From: Aminobacter aganoensis
GTDB lineage: Bacteria > Pseudomonadota > Alphaproteobacteria > Rhizobiales > Rhizobiaceae
DNA: 64,000 nt
Direction of reading: 5' to 3'
Assembly (NCBI RefSeq): GCF_014206975.1
Contig: NZ_JACHOU010000010.1
Coordinates: 62,001-126,000 of the forward strand
Numbering within the stretch: the first letter of the stretch is position 1; every line of letters begins with the position of its first letter. The notes under the pieces are model-generated. The model saw only the letters and a program-made list of their open reading frames with translations, did no database searches and was not told the DNA's origin. Both the position numbers and the translations under genes were made by a program. Positions 1 to 8,237 of the stretch are shown one piece after another.

Positions 1-1075
1 GCATGCCCAGGCTGATGAACGACACGGCGAGCACGATGGCCACCGCCTCGAACAGCGCCCGCGTGAAACCGGAGACGGCATGCTCGACGATGGCCGGCTG
101 GTCGGCGACCTGGTGCACGCCGACGCCGATCGGCAGTTCGCCGGTCACCTCGTGCATCAATTCCTTCAGCGCCTCGCCGAATTCCAGCAGGTTGGCGTTG
201 GGCTTCATGCCGATGGCCAGCCCGATCGCCGGCGCGCCATTGACCCGGAACAGCGAGGTCGGCGGGTCGACATAGCCGCGGCTGATGGTGGCGACGTCGC
301 TCAGCCGGAAGAAGCGGTCGTTGACCCTGAGGTTGATCGCCCTCAGGCTCTCCTCCGAGGTGAACTGGCCGCCGACGCGCACCGCGATGCGCTCCGACCC
401 GGCCTGGATCACCCCCGACGGCGCAATCGCGTTCTGCGCCTGCAGGCTGGCGACGATGGCTTGCTGGTTGAGGCCGAGCGCCGCGATCTGGCGGGTCGAG
501 AATTCGAGGTAGATGACCTCGTCCTGCGCCCCGATCAGCTCCACCTTGCCGGCGTTCGGAATGGTCAGGATGCGGGTGCGCACTGTCTCGACATGGTCGC
601 GCAGCTGGCGCATCGACAGCCCGTCGGCGGTAAAGGCATAGACATTGCCGAACACGTCGCCGAAGCGGTCGTTGAAGAACGGCCCCTGCACCCCTTGCGG
701 GAAATTCGGCCTCAGGTCGTTGACCATGTTGCGGACCTGCACCCAGGTCGGCGCCACGTCGCGCGCCTTGGTCGTCGACTTGAGGTTGACGAAGATGATC
801 GTCTGGCCGGCGGTGGTCACGCTGCGGCTGAAGTCCAGGCTTTCCAGCTCCTCGAGCTTCTTTTCGATCCGGTCGGTCACCTGCCGCGTCGTCTCGTCGA
901 CCGAGGCACCCGGCCAGTTGGCCTGGATCAGCATGGTCTTGATGGTGAAGCTCGGATCTTCCTCGCGGCCGAGGTTGAGATAGGCGAACACGCCGGCGAT
1001 CGTGAAGATCAGCATGAAGTACCAGACCATCGAGCGGTGGCTCAGTGCCCAGTCGGAAAGATTGAAGCCCTTCAC
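1..1075 (-). CDS. RND efflux transporter permease (5' part only)
   Basis: Inner-membrane pump subunit of an AcrB/MexB-like tripartite efflux system, driven by the proton gradient. Only the N-terminal ~358 residues lie in the window; the rest runs off the left edge. The start is the GTG at 1075, one base after the stop of the adaptor gene, giving V-K-G-F-N-L-S-D-W-A-L. A first membrane helix (MVWYFMLIFTIAGVFAYLNL) is followed by GREEDPSFTIK and the porter-domain region (Q-A-N-W-P-G-A), all typical of the RND family, and a second hydrophobic segment begins near the window edge. The E-E-D-P-S-F motif and two upstream adaptors resemble the rhizobial and pseudomonad multidrug RND group rather than metal pumps. 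Substrate cannot be told from sequence. Third gene of a probable three-gene operon. Confidence 0.93.
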   Translation of the reverse strand, partial: MKGFNLSDWALSHRSMVWYFMLIFTIAGVFAYLNLGREEDPSFTIKTMLIQANWPGASVDETTRQVTDRIEKKLEELESLDFSRSVTTAGQTIIFVNLKSTTKARDVAPTWVQVRNMVNDLRPNFPQGVQGPFFNDRFGDVFGNVYAFTADGLSMRQLRDHVETVRTRILTIPNAGKVELIGAQDEVIYLEFSTRQIAALGLNQQAIVASLQAQNAIAPSGVIQAGSERIAVRVGGQFTSEESLRAINLRVNDRFFRLSDVATISRGYVDPPTSLFRVNGAPAIGLAIGMKPNANLLEFGEALKELMHEVTGELPIGVGVHQVADQPAIVEHAVSGFTRALFEAVAIVLAVSFISLGM

Positions 1076-1076
1076 G

Positions 1077-2141
1077 CTATGCCCCCTCGTCGATCCTGAC
1101 TTTCTGGCCTTCCTGGAGGCTGTGCACGCCCGCCGTCACCACGCGCATGCCCGCCTCGATGCCGCCGGCGGTGAAGCTGGCGCCGTCCTTTTCCTTGACC
1201 TCGATACCCCGCAGGCTGACGGTCGACGCTGCCTGGTCGACGACCCAGACGAAGCTCTTGCCGTCCTTCTCCAGAAGCGCCGACAGCGGCAGGTCGATCG
1301 CCTCGTCGGCCTTCGATACCGGGATCGCGGTGACCGTGGACCCCAGCCGGAAGGCTGTCGGCGGCTCGGTCAGCGCCAGCCGCACCCGTCGCGTCCGGGT
1401 CGAGGCATCGGCCTGCGGCGCGATCTCGCGGACATGCGCCTTGGTGCGCAGCGACAGCGCCGACTGCAGCGATACTTCGAATTCGGCGCCCTCCTTCAAC
1501 TCGCCCGCCATCTGGTCGGGAACGTCCACCACCGCCTCGCGGGCGTCGGAGCGCGCCACAGTCACCACCATCTGTCCGGGCGACACCGTCTGCCCCACTT
1601 CGGCGCCGGTGGCGGTGACGATGCCGTCGAAGTCGGAGAACAGCCGGGCATAGCCGAGCTGTTCCTCTGCCTTGGCAAGGGCGGCGCGCGCCCGTTCGAC
1701 ATTGGCTGCGGCCGAATCGAGCGCCTGCTTGGCTGAATCGTAGACCGCCTGCGAGGTGTTGGATTCCTGGAGCAGGGTGCGCTGGCGTTCCTCGCTCGCC
1801 GAGGCGTTGGCAAACTGCGCCTCGGCGGTCGACAGGTCGGCGCGGGCCGACTGCATCGACAGCTCCAGCGCCAGCGGGTCGATGGCGGCGAGCGTCGTTC
1901 CCTTGGTCACCTGGTCGCCGACGCCGACATCGCGTGCCACCAGCCGCCCCAGCAGGCGGAAGGCGAGGTCGGCGGAAAATTCCGGCTGGATGGTGCCGGC
2001 GAAACCCTGCACCGTCCGTGCATGCGGCTCGACGACGACGGACAGCACCGGACGGATGACTTCGGCGGGAGGGGCCTGTTCCTGGCTGCAGCCGGCCAGT
2101 GCCAGCACGGCCATCATGGCCATTGGCAAGGGCGGCCTCAC
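1077..2141 (-). CDS. RND efflux periplasmic adaptor (membrane fusion) lipoprotein, second copy
   Basis: Membrane fusion protein linking the inner-membrane RND pump to an outer-membrane channel. A short signal peptide ends in the lipobox L-A-L-A-G-C, so it is probably lipid-anchored. Then come a beta-barrel/lipoyl half-motif, a long alpha-helical hairpin (alanine- and glutamine-rich, about residues 90-160), a second lipoyl half and a C-terminal beta domain. I chose the GTG at 2141, which overlaps the stop of the preceding adaptor (GTGA); the ATG at 2123 is the alternative. The longer open frame upstream of 2141 overlaps the preceding gene and is not protein-like. About 354 residues, normal for HlyD/AcrA-type adaptors. 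Confidence 0.9.
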   Translation of the reverse strand: MRPPLPMAMMAVLALAGCSQEQAPPAEVIRPVLSVVVEPHARTVQGFAGTIQPEFSADLAFRLLGRLVARDVGVGDQVTKGTTLAAIDPLALELSMQSARADLSTAEAQFANASASEERQRTLLQESNTSQAVYDSAKQALDSAAANVERARAALAKAEEQLGYARLFSDFDGIVTATGAEVGQTVSPGQMVVTVARSDAREAVVDVPDQMAGELKEGAEFEVSLQSALSLRTKAHVREIAPQADASTRTRRVRLALTEPPTAFRLGSTVTAIPVSKADEAIDLPLSALLEKDGKSFVWVVDQAASTVSLRGIEVKEKDGASFTAGGIEAGMRVVTAGVHSLQEGQKVRIDEGA

Positions 2142-3262
2142 GGCGTCACCTCCACCACCTGGCCGGGGCTCAGCAACTGGCCGCCTTGCGCGACGACCGT
2201 CTGCCCCGCTTCCAGCCCCTTCGACACGACGACGACGCCGGAGGCGAACGACAGCACCTCGATCGGCACCATCGCCACCGCCTTGGTGCCGGGATCGACG
2301 GTCCACACGGCGGGCCTGCCGTTCTCCGACATCAGCGCCTGCCACGGCAGCATGATGGCCTGCTGCGGCTTGGCGGTGATCGTGCCCGTGATCGCCGCGC
2401 CGAGCGGCATTTCCGTCGGCGTGTCGGGCACCGCCACCTTGACGCGGATCGAGCCGGAAGCCGGGTCGACGGCGGGCGAGACCTCGCGCACCTGGCCCGT
2501 CGCCTCGATCCTGGGGTCGGAGATCAGGGATATCCTGACCGCCGGGGCAACCGGGGTACGGGCGACCATGGCCTCGTCGACATTGAACACCGCGTCGCGG
2601 TCGCCGTCCTCGGCGACGGTGAACACCGTCTGCGCCGCCTGAACCACCTGGCCGACCTCGATCGTCCTCGCCGTCACCACGCCGGACGCGCTGGCCTTCA
2701 GCTCCGTGTAGCCCAGGCGGTCCCGCGCATTGGCAAGCTGGCTCTGCGCGGCCTCGACCCCGTTTCGCGCCACGCGCAGCGACTGCTCCGCGAGGTCATA
2801 TTCGCGCCGCGTCGTGAAGCCCTGGGCAAGCAGCGTCTTCTGCCGGTCGAACGCCGCAGATGCCTGCCGCAGCTGTGCGTCGGCGGAATCCAGGCTGGCC
2901 TGTGCCGCGCGCACGTCGGACTGCTGCTCCTGTGGGTCGAGCCTGGCCAGGACCATGTCCTTGGCCACGCGCTGGCCGACATCGACGGCTCGTTCCGAGA
3001 CACGTCCGCCGACCTGGAACGACAGGCTGTTGAGCGTACGCGCGGCGATCACGCCGGTCAGCGACGTGGCCGGGGCGAAGTCGGACAGCTTCACCTCCAC
3101 TGCGCGGACCACTACCGGCAGCCGTTCCGCCGCCTCCTGCTTCTGGCAGGCGGCCAGCGGCACTGAAAGGCAAAGGGCAAGAAGGACGAACGAGGAGGTC
3201 GAATGGGCGCGGGCAGGCGTTCTGCCATGCGTGCCTGACGGGTTCGGGTTCGCGGAAGTCAT
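2138..3262 (-). CDS. RND efflux periplasmic adaptor (membrane fusion) lipoprotein, first copy
   Basis: First gene of the efflux operon, paralogous in architecture to its downstream neighbour. A hydrophobic signal segment (VLLALCLSVPLAAC) ends in a lipobox Cys; the mature protein has the lipoyl/barrel and helical-hairpin layout of AcrA/MexA proteins (a Q-A-S-L-D-S-A-D-A-Q-L-R-like coiled region, then a glycine/valine-rich barrel). The ATG at 3262 (M-T-S-A-N-P-N) is preferred because a G-rich Shine-Dalgarno run lies about 6 bases upstream; an ATG at 3268 and a GTG at 3289 are in frame. Two adaptors before one permease is seen in some rhizobial RND operons; the two may form heteromeric adaptor rings (inference). 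Confidence 0.9.
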   Translation of the reverse strand: MTSANPNPSGTHGRTPARAHSTSSFVLLALCLSVPLAACQKQEAAERLPVVVRAVEVKLSDFAPATSLTGVIAARTLNSLSFQVGGRVSERAVDVGQRVAKDMVLARLDPQEQQSDVRAAQASLDSADAQLRQASAAFDRQKTLLAQGFTTRREYDLAEQSLRVARNGVEAAQSQLANARDRLGYTELKASASGVVTARTIEVGQVVQAAQTVFTVAEDGDRDAVFNVDEAMVARTPVAPAVRISLISDPRIEATGQVREVSPAVDPASGSIRVKVAVPDTPTEMPLGAAITGTITAKPQQAIMLPWQALMSENGRPAVWTVDPGTKAVAMVPIEVLSFASGVVVVSKGLEAGQTVVAQGGQLLSPGQVVEVTP

Positions 3263-3390
3263 GTACATCCCCCAAAATCGTTCCCCCACAGGCTACGACG
3301 GAGATTGCGATCCGGCAACGGCAAGACGTGTTCCGGTCGGCTACGGGCGTCGGTCATCGTTTTGTGATCCTGCGCAGGCGCCATGGACTG

Positions 3391-3415
3391 GGAACCAGTA
3401 CATTTCCCGAGCGTT
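3391..3415 (+). promoter_or_regulatory. EcfG/RpoE2-type general stress promoter
   Basis: GGAAC at 3391-3395 and CGTT at 3412-3415 are separated by 16 bases. This matches the -35/-10 pattern GGAAC-N16/17-CGTT known for the alphaproteobacterial general stress sigma factor. The predicted transcript starts about 25 bases before the ATG of the DUF982 gene. A match of this length is expected about once in a window this size by chance; the position just ahead of a rhizobial DUF982 gene makes it credible. Confidence 0.6.
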
Positions 3416-3446
3416 CTGTTGGTCGCAATCAACCTCGGAGGTCGCC

Positions 3447-3692
3447 ATGGATCGCCTGCTTTTCGACAGTCCAGTACAGATCCGCATCGGGCCGGAAAGC
3501 ACCCAGCGCGAGGTCACGACCGTCAAGGGCGCTTATGAGGCGCTTGTCGACTGGCCGCATTCCAAGCGCAGCGGCCCGCTCTACCGCGAGGCGGTCGAGA
3601 TCGTCTCCGCCGCGCTGGCCGGCACCCGCACGCGCGAGGCGGCCCGGCGGGCCTTCGTCGCCGCGGCCGACGAGATCGGCATTCAGGTCTGA
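3447..3692 (+). CDS. DUF982 domain-containing protein
   Basis: Small cytoplasmic protein of 81 residues belonging to DUF982, a family largely restricted to Rhizobiales and usually present in many paralogues per genome. Family marks are the V-x-G-A-x-E-A-L-x-x-W-P motif (about residues 27-37), the following P-L-Y-R-E-A, and the A-R-R-A-F-V-A-A-A-x-E near the C-terminus. The start ATG has a GGAGG box 8 bases upstream. Function is unknown. The EcfG-type promoter directly upstream suggests induction under general stress. Monocistronic; the next gene is on the opposite strand. Confidence 0.9.
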   Translation: MDRLLFDSPVQIRIGPESTQREVTTVKGAYEALVDWPHSKRSGPLYREAVEIVSAALAGTRTREAARRAFVAAADEIGIQV

Positions 3693-3723
3693 GCCATCGC
3701 CGGCTTCCCGGCCGCGATCAGGG

Positions 3724-4602
3724 TCAGGCCGTGGCGAGCTTGGCCGGGGCGGGCTTGGCCTGCTGGGAGCGCTGGCTCAGCCAGACGCTGCCGAGCACCA
3801 CCACCATGCCGAGGATCTGCGCTGCGCTCAGCGACTGGCCGAGCACCGACCAGCCGAGGATCACGGCGGTCATCGGGCTGAGGAAGCCAAGCGGCGACAC
3901 CACCGACGGCTCCAGCTTGGCGATGCCCCGGAACCACAATATGTAGGTCAGTGCCGCGCCGATCAGGCCGAGCCAGGCGAGGCCGAGCAGGTTGGACATG
4001 GTCAGCGAAGGCAACGACGGCTCCTGCAACAGGGCGACGGGGAGGAGCAGCAGGCCGCCTGCGGTCAGCTGCCATGCGGTGAAGGTCAGCGGCGACACGG
4101 GCGGCTGCCAGCGGCGGCTGAGCACCGTGCCTGCCGCCATCGACACGGCACCGGCAAGACCGGCGGCGATGCCGATGGGATCGAGCGCCGCATTCGGCGT
4201 CAGGATCAGCAGCGCCACGCCGGCCATGCCGGCAAGCGCTGCGACGATCGCCAGGGGGCGGATCGGCGAGCCGAGCAAAGCGCGGGCAAGCAGGATGACG
4301 ATCAGCGGCTGGATCGCGCCGACAGTGGCCGCGACGCCGCCCGGCAGGCGGTAGGCGGCGACGAACAGCAGCCACCAGAAGACCGAGAAGTTGAGCGCCC
4401 CGAGCACCAGCACACGGGCCCACCAGATGCCTTGTGGCAACTGCCGCACGAGCAGCAGCAGCAACAGGCCGGCGGGCAGGGCGCGCAACAGCGCCACCGT
4501 CAGCGGATAGCCGGCCGGCAGGAACTCGGTCGTCACGATATAGGTGCTGCCCCAGATGGCGGGGGCGATGGCCGTCAGCAGCAGGTCGGTGTTCCGGGAC
4601 AT
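3724..4602 (-). CDS. pecM: EamA/DMT-family exporter, PecM-like
   Basis: Inner-membrane transporter of the drug/metabolite superfamily with two EamA repeats and ten predicted helices, 292 residues from the ATG at 4602 (M-S-R-N-T-D), which has a GGAGA box 7 bases upstream; the in-frame M-E-I-N-P start 15 bases earlier is less likely. Hallmarks are A-I-W-G-S-T-Y near the first helix and A-A-L-T-Y-I-L-W in the second repeat. It is divergent from a PecS-type MarR regulator across a short intergenic region with two palindromes, the standard pecS-pecM layout. PecM proteins export small molecules, for example pigment or antioxidant in Dickeya; the substrate here is unknown. The symbol rests on context plus family. 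Confidence 0.85.
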   Translation of the reverse strand: MSRNTDLLLTAIAPAIWGSTYIVTTEFLPAGYPLTVALLRALPAGLLLLLLVRQLPQGIWWARVLVLGALNFSVFWWLLFVAAYRLPGGVAATVGAIQPLIVILLARALLGSPIRPLAIVAALAGMAGVALLILTPNAALDPIGIAAGLAGAVSMAAGTVLSRRWQPPVSPLTFTAWQLTAGGLLLLPVALLQEPSLPSLTMSNLLGLAWLGLIGAALTYILWFRGIAKLEPSVVSPLGFLSPMTAVILGWSVLGQSLSAAQILGMVVVLGSVWLSQRSQQAKPAPAKLATA

Positions 4603-4624
4603 GGGATTTATCTCCACATCAATA

Positions 4625-4666
4625 ATCTTGATGTCAAGATATCCTATGTTCTCTTGACGTCAAGAG
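4625..4666. promoter_or_regulatory. Paired palindromic operators between pecM and pecS
   Basis: Two related 16-bp palindromes with the core CTTGA-N-GTCAAG: 4625-4640 (one central mismatch) and 4651-4666 (perfect, CTCTTGACGTCAAGAG). Their centres are 26 bp apart, and they occupy the divergent promoter region. MarR-family regulators bind such dyads, and PecS proteins repress both divergent genes. The ligand class for PecS-like proteins is urate/xanthine; response here is inferred. Confidence 0.75.
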
Positions 4667-4688
4667 AATTTTTCCCGAAAGCTTGGCC

Positions 4689-5177
4689 ATGGATCGCGTT
4701 GACGACATTCTCGCCCAGTGGAACCGCGAACGGCCCGACCTCGACGTCGCGCCGATGGGTCTGATCGGCCGCCTCAACCGTGTGTCGCAGCATCTCGGCC
4801 GCGAGATGGAAAAGACTTTTGCGGCCCACGGTCTGAACTATGCCAGCTTCGACGTTCTGGCGACGCTGCGCCGCTCCGGCCCGCCCCATGCGCTCTCGCC
4901 GGGCGATCTTTCGGCGGCGATGATGATCACCTCGGGCACCATGACCAATCGCGTCGACCAGCTGGAAAAGGCGGGTCTCGTCGAGCGCCGCCTCAACCCC
5001 GACGACCGCCGCAGCTTCATCGTCTCACTGACCGACAAGGGTTTTGCCATCATCGACGCTGCGGTCACCGACCATGTCGCGACCCAGACGCGCATCGTCG
5101 AAAAGCTCGCCCCGGAAGAGCGCGCCGTGCTGAGTGCGCTGCTCAGCAAGTTTCTTGTCGGTTTCGAGAGCGAGTGA
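4689..5177 (+). CDS. pecS: MarR-family regulator, PecS/UrtR type
   Basis: Winged-helix repressor of 162 residues. Unlike plain MarR proteins it has the extra N-terminal helix of the urate-responsive (HucR/PecS) subgroup, with Trp-11, and Asp-55 in F-D-V-L-A-T-L-R-R-S-G. These correspond to ligand-binding positions described for that subgroup (family knowledge; the alignment is by eye). The recognition helix region is S-G-T-M-T-N-R-V-D-Q-L-E-K-A-G-L, and the wing is N-P-D-D-R-R-S. The ATG at 4689 is used; an in-frame TTG six bases earlier is possible. Divergent from the pecM-like exporter, it should repress both genes through the palindromes between them and release under purine-catabolite or oxidative signals. 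Confidence 0.88.
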   Translation: MDRVDDILAQWNRERPDLDVAPMGLIGRLNRVSQHLGREMEKTFAAHGLNYASFDVLATLRRSGPPHALSPGDLSAAMMITSGTMTNRVDQLEKAGLVERRLNPDDRRSFIVSLTDKGFAIIDAAVTDHVATQTRIVEKLAPEERAVLSALLSKFLVGFESE

Positions 5178-5233
5178 GGCAAAGCAGGGCAAGAGCCGCA
5201 GCGTCCCCGGTATGGGCGCCAATCACCGCGCTG

Positions 5234-5404
5234 CCCCTCATCCCCTGCCGGGACCTTCTCCCCGTAAGGACGGGGAGAAGGAGGCTGGCCGCAATGCCTG
5301 CGCCCTCATAGGGGCAACGGGCTTTTTGAGAAGGGCGATGAAAGGCGCAACGATGACGCCCCCCTCTCCCCGTCCTTCACGGGGAGAGGGTAAGGGTGAG
5401 GGGC
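5234..5404. repeat. Rhizobial palindromic intergenic repeat element
   Basis: An element of ~170 bp bounded by CCCCTCA (from 5234) and its inverse TGAGGGG (to 5403). It holds two hairpins: TTCTCCCCGT...ACGGGGAGAA near 5255-5280 and CTCTCCCCGT...ACGGGGAGAG near 5363-5389. A shorter copy in inverted order sits inside hrpB at 17577-17689. Nothing else was seen between pecS and the transsulfuration operon. Confidence 0.85.
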
Positions 5405-5444
5405 AGCTCCAGCTCCAGCTTCCCGGCTAAAAATTCAGGAAAAC

Positions 5445-6611
5445 TCACCCCGCCAGCGCCTGCTCCAGGTCGGCGATCAGGTCGTCCCCGTCCTCGATGC
5501 CCGCCGACAGCCTGACCAACGAATCCGAGATCCCGATCTCGGCGCGCTTCTCCGCCGGGATCGAGCCATGCGTCATCAGCGCCGGATGCTCGATCAGGCT
5601 CTCCACCCCGCCCAGGCTTTCCGCCAGCGTGAACAGCTGCGTCCGTTCGAGGAAACGTTTTGTCCCCGCAAGGTCGCGGTCGAGGTCGACGGAGATCATG
5701 CCACCGAAATGATACATCTGCGCCTTGGCAATCGCATGCTGCGGATGGCTTTCGAGGCCGGGATAGATCACCCGCACAACGTCCTTGCGGCCTTCCAGCC
5801 AGCGCGCGATTTTTTCTCCATTGACCGAATGCCGCTCCATGCGCAGCGCGAGGGTCTTGATGCCGCGCAGCGCCAGAAAGCTGTCGAACGGCCCCGAGAT
5901 CGCGCCGATGGCGTTCTGCAGGAACTTCAGCTGGTCGGCGAGGTCCTTGTTGTCGCCCACCACCACGCAGCCGCCCACCATGTCGGAATGGCCGTTGAGA
6001 TATTTCGTCGTCGAATGCACGACGATGTCCATGCCGAGCTCCAGCGGCCGCTGCAGATAGGGGCTGCAGAAGGTGTTGTCGGCGACCGAAAGGATACCGT
6101 TGCGCTTGGCCAGCGCCGCCACGCCTTCGAGGTCGACGATGCGCAGCAGCGGGTTGGTTGGCGTCTCCACCCACAGCATCTTCGTCTCCGGCCGGATCGC
6201 GGCTTCCACGGCGGCGAGGTCGGTGAAGTCGACGAAGCTCACCTGCAAGCCCGCCGAGCGCTTGCGCACCCGTTCCAGCAGGCGGAACGTGCCGCCATAG
6301 ATGTCGTCGGTGGCGACGATATGCGCGCCGCTGTCGAGCAGCTCGAACACCGTGCCGATCGCCGCAAGCCCCGAGGCGAACGCGAAACCGGCGGAACCGC
6401 TTTCGAGGTCGGCGATGGCGCGTTCGAAGGCAAAGCGCGTCGGGTTCTGGCTGCGGGCGTACTCGAAACCCTTGTGCACGCCCGGGCTCTGCTGGCCATA
6501 GGTCGAGGTCGCGTAGATCGGCACCATCACCGCGCCCGTCGTCGGGTCGTGGCTCTGGCCGCCATGGATGGTCCGCGTCGAAAATGCCAGCCTGTTCTTC
6601 TGCGTCGTCAT
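5445..6611 (-). CDS. Trans-sulfuration enzyme family PLP protein (cystathionine gamma-lyase/gamma-synthase type)
   Basis: Pyridoxal-phosphate enzyme of the Cys/Met metabolism family, 388 residues, full length. The cofactor lysine is Lys-203 in S-T-T-K-Y-L-N-G-H-S-D; other family marks are Y-A-R-S-Q-N-P-T-R (51-59) and E-T-P-T-N-P (149-154). It sits directly downstream of cystathionine beta-synthase with an ATGA overlap, so the likely reaction is cystathionine cleavage to cysteine, 2-oxobutyrate and ammonia (reverse transsulfuration). Sequence alone does not separate gamma-lyase from gamma-synthase in this family; the pairing favours the lyase. Confidence 0.88.
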   Translation of the reverse strand: MTTQKNRLAFSTRTIHGGQSHDPTTGAVMVPIYATSTYGQQSPGVHKGFEYARSQNPTRFAFERAIADLESGSAGFAFASGLAAIGTVFELLDSGAHIVATDDIYGGTFRLLERVRKRSAGLQVSFVDFTDLAAVEAAIRPETKMLWVETPTNPLLRIVDLEGVAALAKRNGILSVADNTFCSPYLQRPLELGMDIVVHSTTKYLNGHSDMVGGCVVVGDNKDLADQLKFLQNAIGAISGPFDSFLALRGIKTLALRMERHSVNGEKIARWLEGRKDVVRVIYPGLESHPQHAIAKAQMYHFGGMISVDLDRDLAGTKRFLERTQLFTLAESLGGVESLIEHPALMTHGSIPAEKRAEIGISDSLVRLSAGIEDGDDLIADLEQALAG

Positions 6612-7995
6612 TTTGTCCGCCTGAGATGGTTGATGAGGTCGACCCGGGTGATCAGCCCGACGAATTCGTCGCCGTCGAACACGATCGCCACTTCGTTGCG
6701 GTCGAAGATCGGCAGCAGCGCGTCCAGCGTCTGGTTGGCCTGCAGCGTGTGCAGGTCCTTGGCCATGGCCGTCGACACCGGCGCGTTGAAGCGGTTCCAG
6801 CGGCTGTCATAGGGTCCGTCGACCTTGGACAGGATGTCGCCCTCGTCGATGATGCCGACGAGCTTGCCGTCCTCCAGCACCGGCAGCTGCGACACGTCCC
6901 CGCGCCGCATCCGGCCATAGGCGGTGAGCAGATTGTCCTCCGGCCGACGAACACCGTGCCGCCCTCGCGATGCGAGCGCGCCACCAGGTCGCTCAAATCG
7001 CCGTGCTGCTCCTTCTCGGCCAGCCCCTGTTCGGCCAGCCAGAAGTCGTCGAACACCTTGGACAGGTATTTGTTGCCGCTGTCGCAGACGAAGGTCACCA
7101 CCCGCTTCGGCGTCTTCTGCTCGCGGCAGTAGCGAAGTGCGGCCGACAGCAGCGTGCCCGACGACGATCCGGCGAGGATGCCCTCTTTGGCCAGGAGGTC
7201 CCGCACCGCCAGCATGCTCGCCTTGTCGTTGACCGAATAGGCCTTCTTGACCAGCGAAAGGTCGGCATTCGGCGGCACGAAGTCCTCGCCGATGCCTTCC
7301 ACCGTCCAGCTGCCGGCCTCTTCCATCTTGCCGGTCTTGACCAGCGGCGCCAGCACGGAGCCGACGGGGTCGGCCAGCACCATCTCGGTCTTCGGGGAAA
7401 CTTTTGCGAAGAACCGCCCGAGCCCGGTCAGCGTGCCGCCCGAGCCGACGCCCACCACCACCGCGTCGACGTCGCCGTCGAGCTGGTCCCAGATCTCCGG
7501 GCCGGTCGTCGTTTCATGCGCCTGAGGGTTGGCCGGGTTGGCAAACTGGTTGACGTAGAACGAGCCGGGGATTTCGGAGGCGATCTTCTCGGCCATGTCC
7601 TGGTAGTATTCGGGGTGGCCCTTGCCGACGTCCGAGCGCGTCAGCCGCACCTCGGCGCCGAGCGCCCGCAGGTGCTGGATCTTCTCGCGGCTCATCTTGT
7701 CGGGCACCACAAGGATGATGCGGTAGCCCTTGGGAATGCCGACCTGCGCCAGGCCCAGGCCGGTGTTGCCGGCGGTCGCCTCGACGATGGTGCCGCCGCG
7801 CTTCAGCTTGCCCTCGCGCTCGGCCGCCGCGATCATCGACAGCGCGATGCGGTCCTTGATCGAACCGCCGGGGTTCTGGCTTTCGAGCTTGATGAACAGC
7901 CGGCAGGGCCCGGTGTCGAATTGCGTCAGCTCGACGACCGGCGTTTCGCCGATCAAATCGAGCACGGACCTGAAGGGCGGGTGCAGGCGGCTCAT
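6608..7995 (-). pseudogene. Cystathionine beta-synthase, split by a one-base frameshift
   Basis: PLP-dependent enzyme condensing serine and homocysteine to cystathionine. The catalytic part starts at the ATG at 7995 (M-S-R-L-H-P-P-F-R) and has the PLP lysine in G-G-S-I-K-D-R (Lys-47) and the phosphate loop G-S-G-G-T-L-T-G. A CBS (Bateman) pair should follow. Near 6940-6946 the frame breaks: after F-V-G the text needs one more C (GGCC read where GGCCC would restore P-E-D-N-L-L), and the remaining domain, with L-P-V-L-E-D-G-K-L-V-G-I-I-D, continues in another frame to the stop at 6608. Both halves are otherwise intact, so this is either a recent mutation or a consensus error in a GC run. The stop overlaps the next gene's ATG. 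Confidence 0.85.
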
Positions 7996-8198
7996 GGCGG
8001 CGTCTCCCTCGTGCAGGTAGCTGAACATAGCGCATCTCGCCGGGCGGGGCATCCGCCGGATCTGGCCGCATTTACCGGCGGCAACCCCGGCGAACAAAGG
8101 CAAGCGATTTCGTTTCCGGTCGATGCCTGAGAAGGAAATTCCGTGAGAGGCCGGCGAGTTCCCTTTCGCAGGCAAACTGGTTTCGTCCTCACGCGTTG

Positions 8199-8229
8199 TT
8201 GACTCTCCACCTGGTGGAGCACCTACAAG
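8199..8229 (+). promoter_or_regulatory. MerR-type promoter/operator with 19-bp spacer
   Basis: TTGACT at 8199-8204 and TACAAG at 8224-8229 are 19 bp apart. The spacer contains a perfect dyad CTCCACC-T-GGTGGAG (8205-8219). An over-long spacer with a centred dyad is the hallmark of MerR-family activators, here directly ahead of a merR-like gene, so it is probably autoregulated. Confidence 0.75.
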
Positions 8230-8237
8230 GGGTCGTC

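Noticed and set aside
80-1099. 339-residue plus-strand open frame
   Set aside because: Antisense to the RND permease; Asp/Arg/His-rich composition typical of a GC-rich shadow frame, with no family features.
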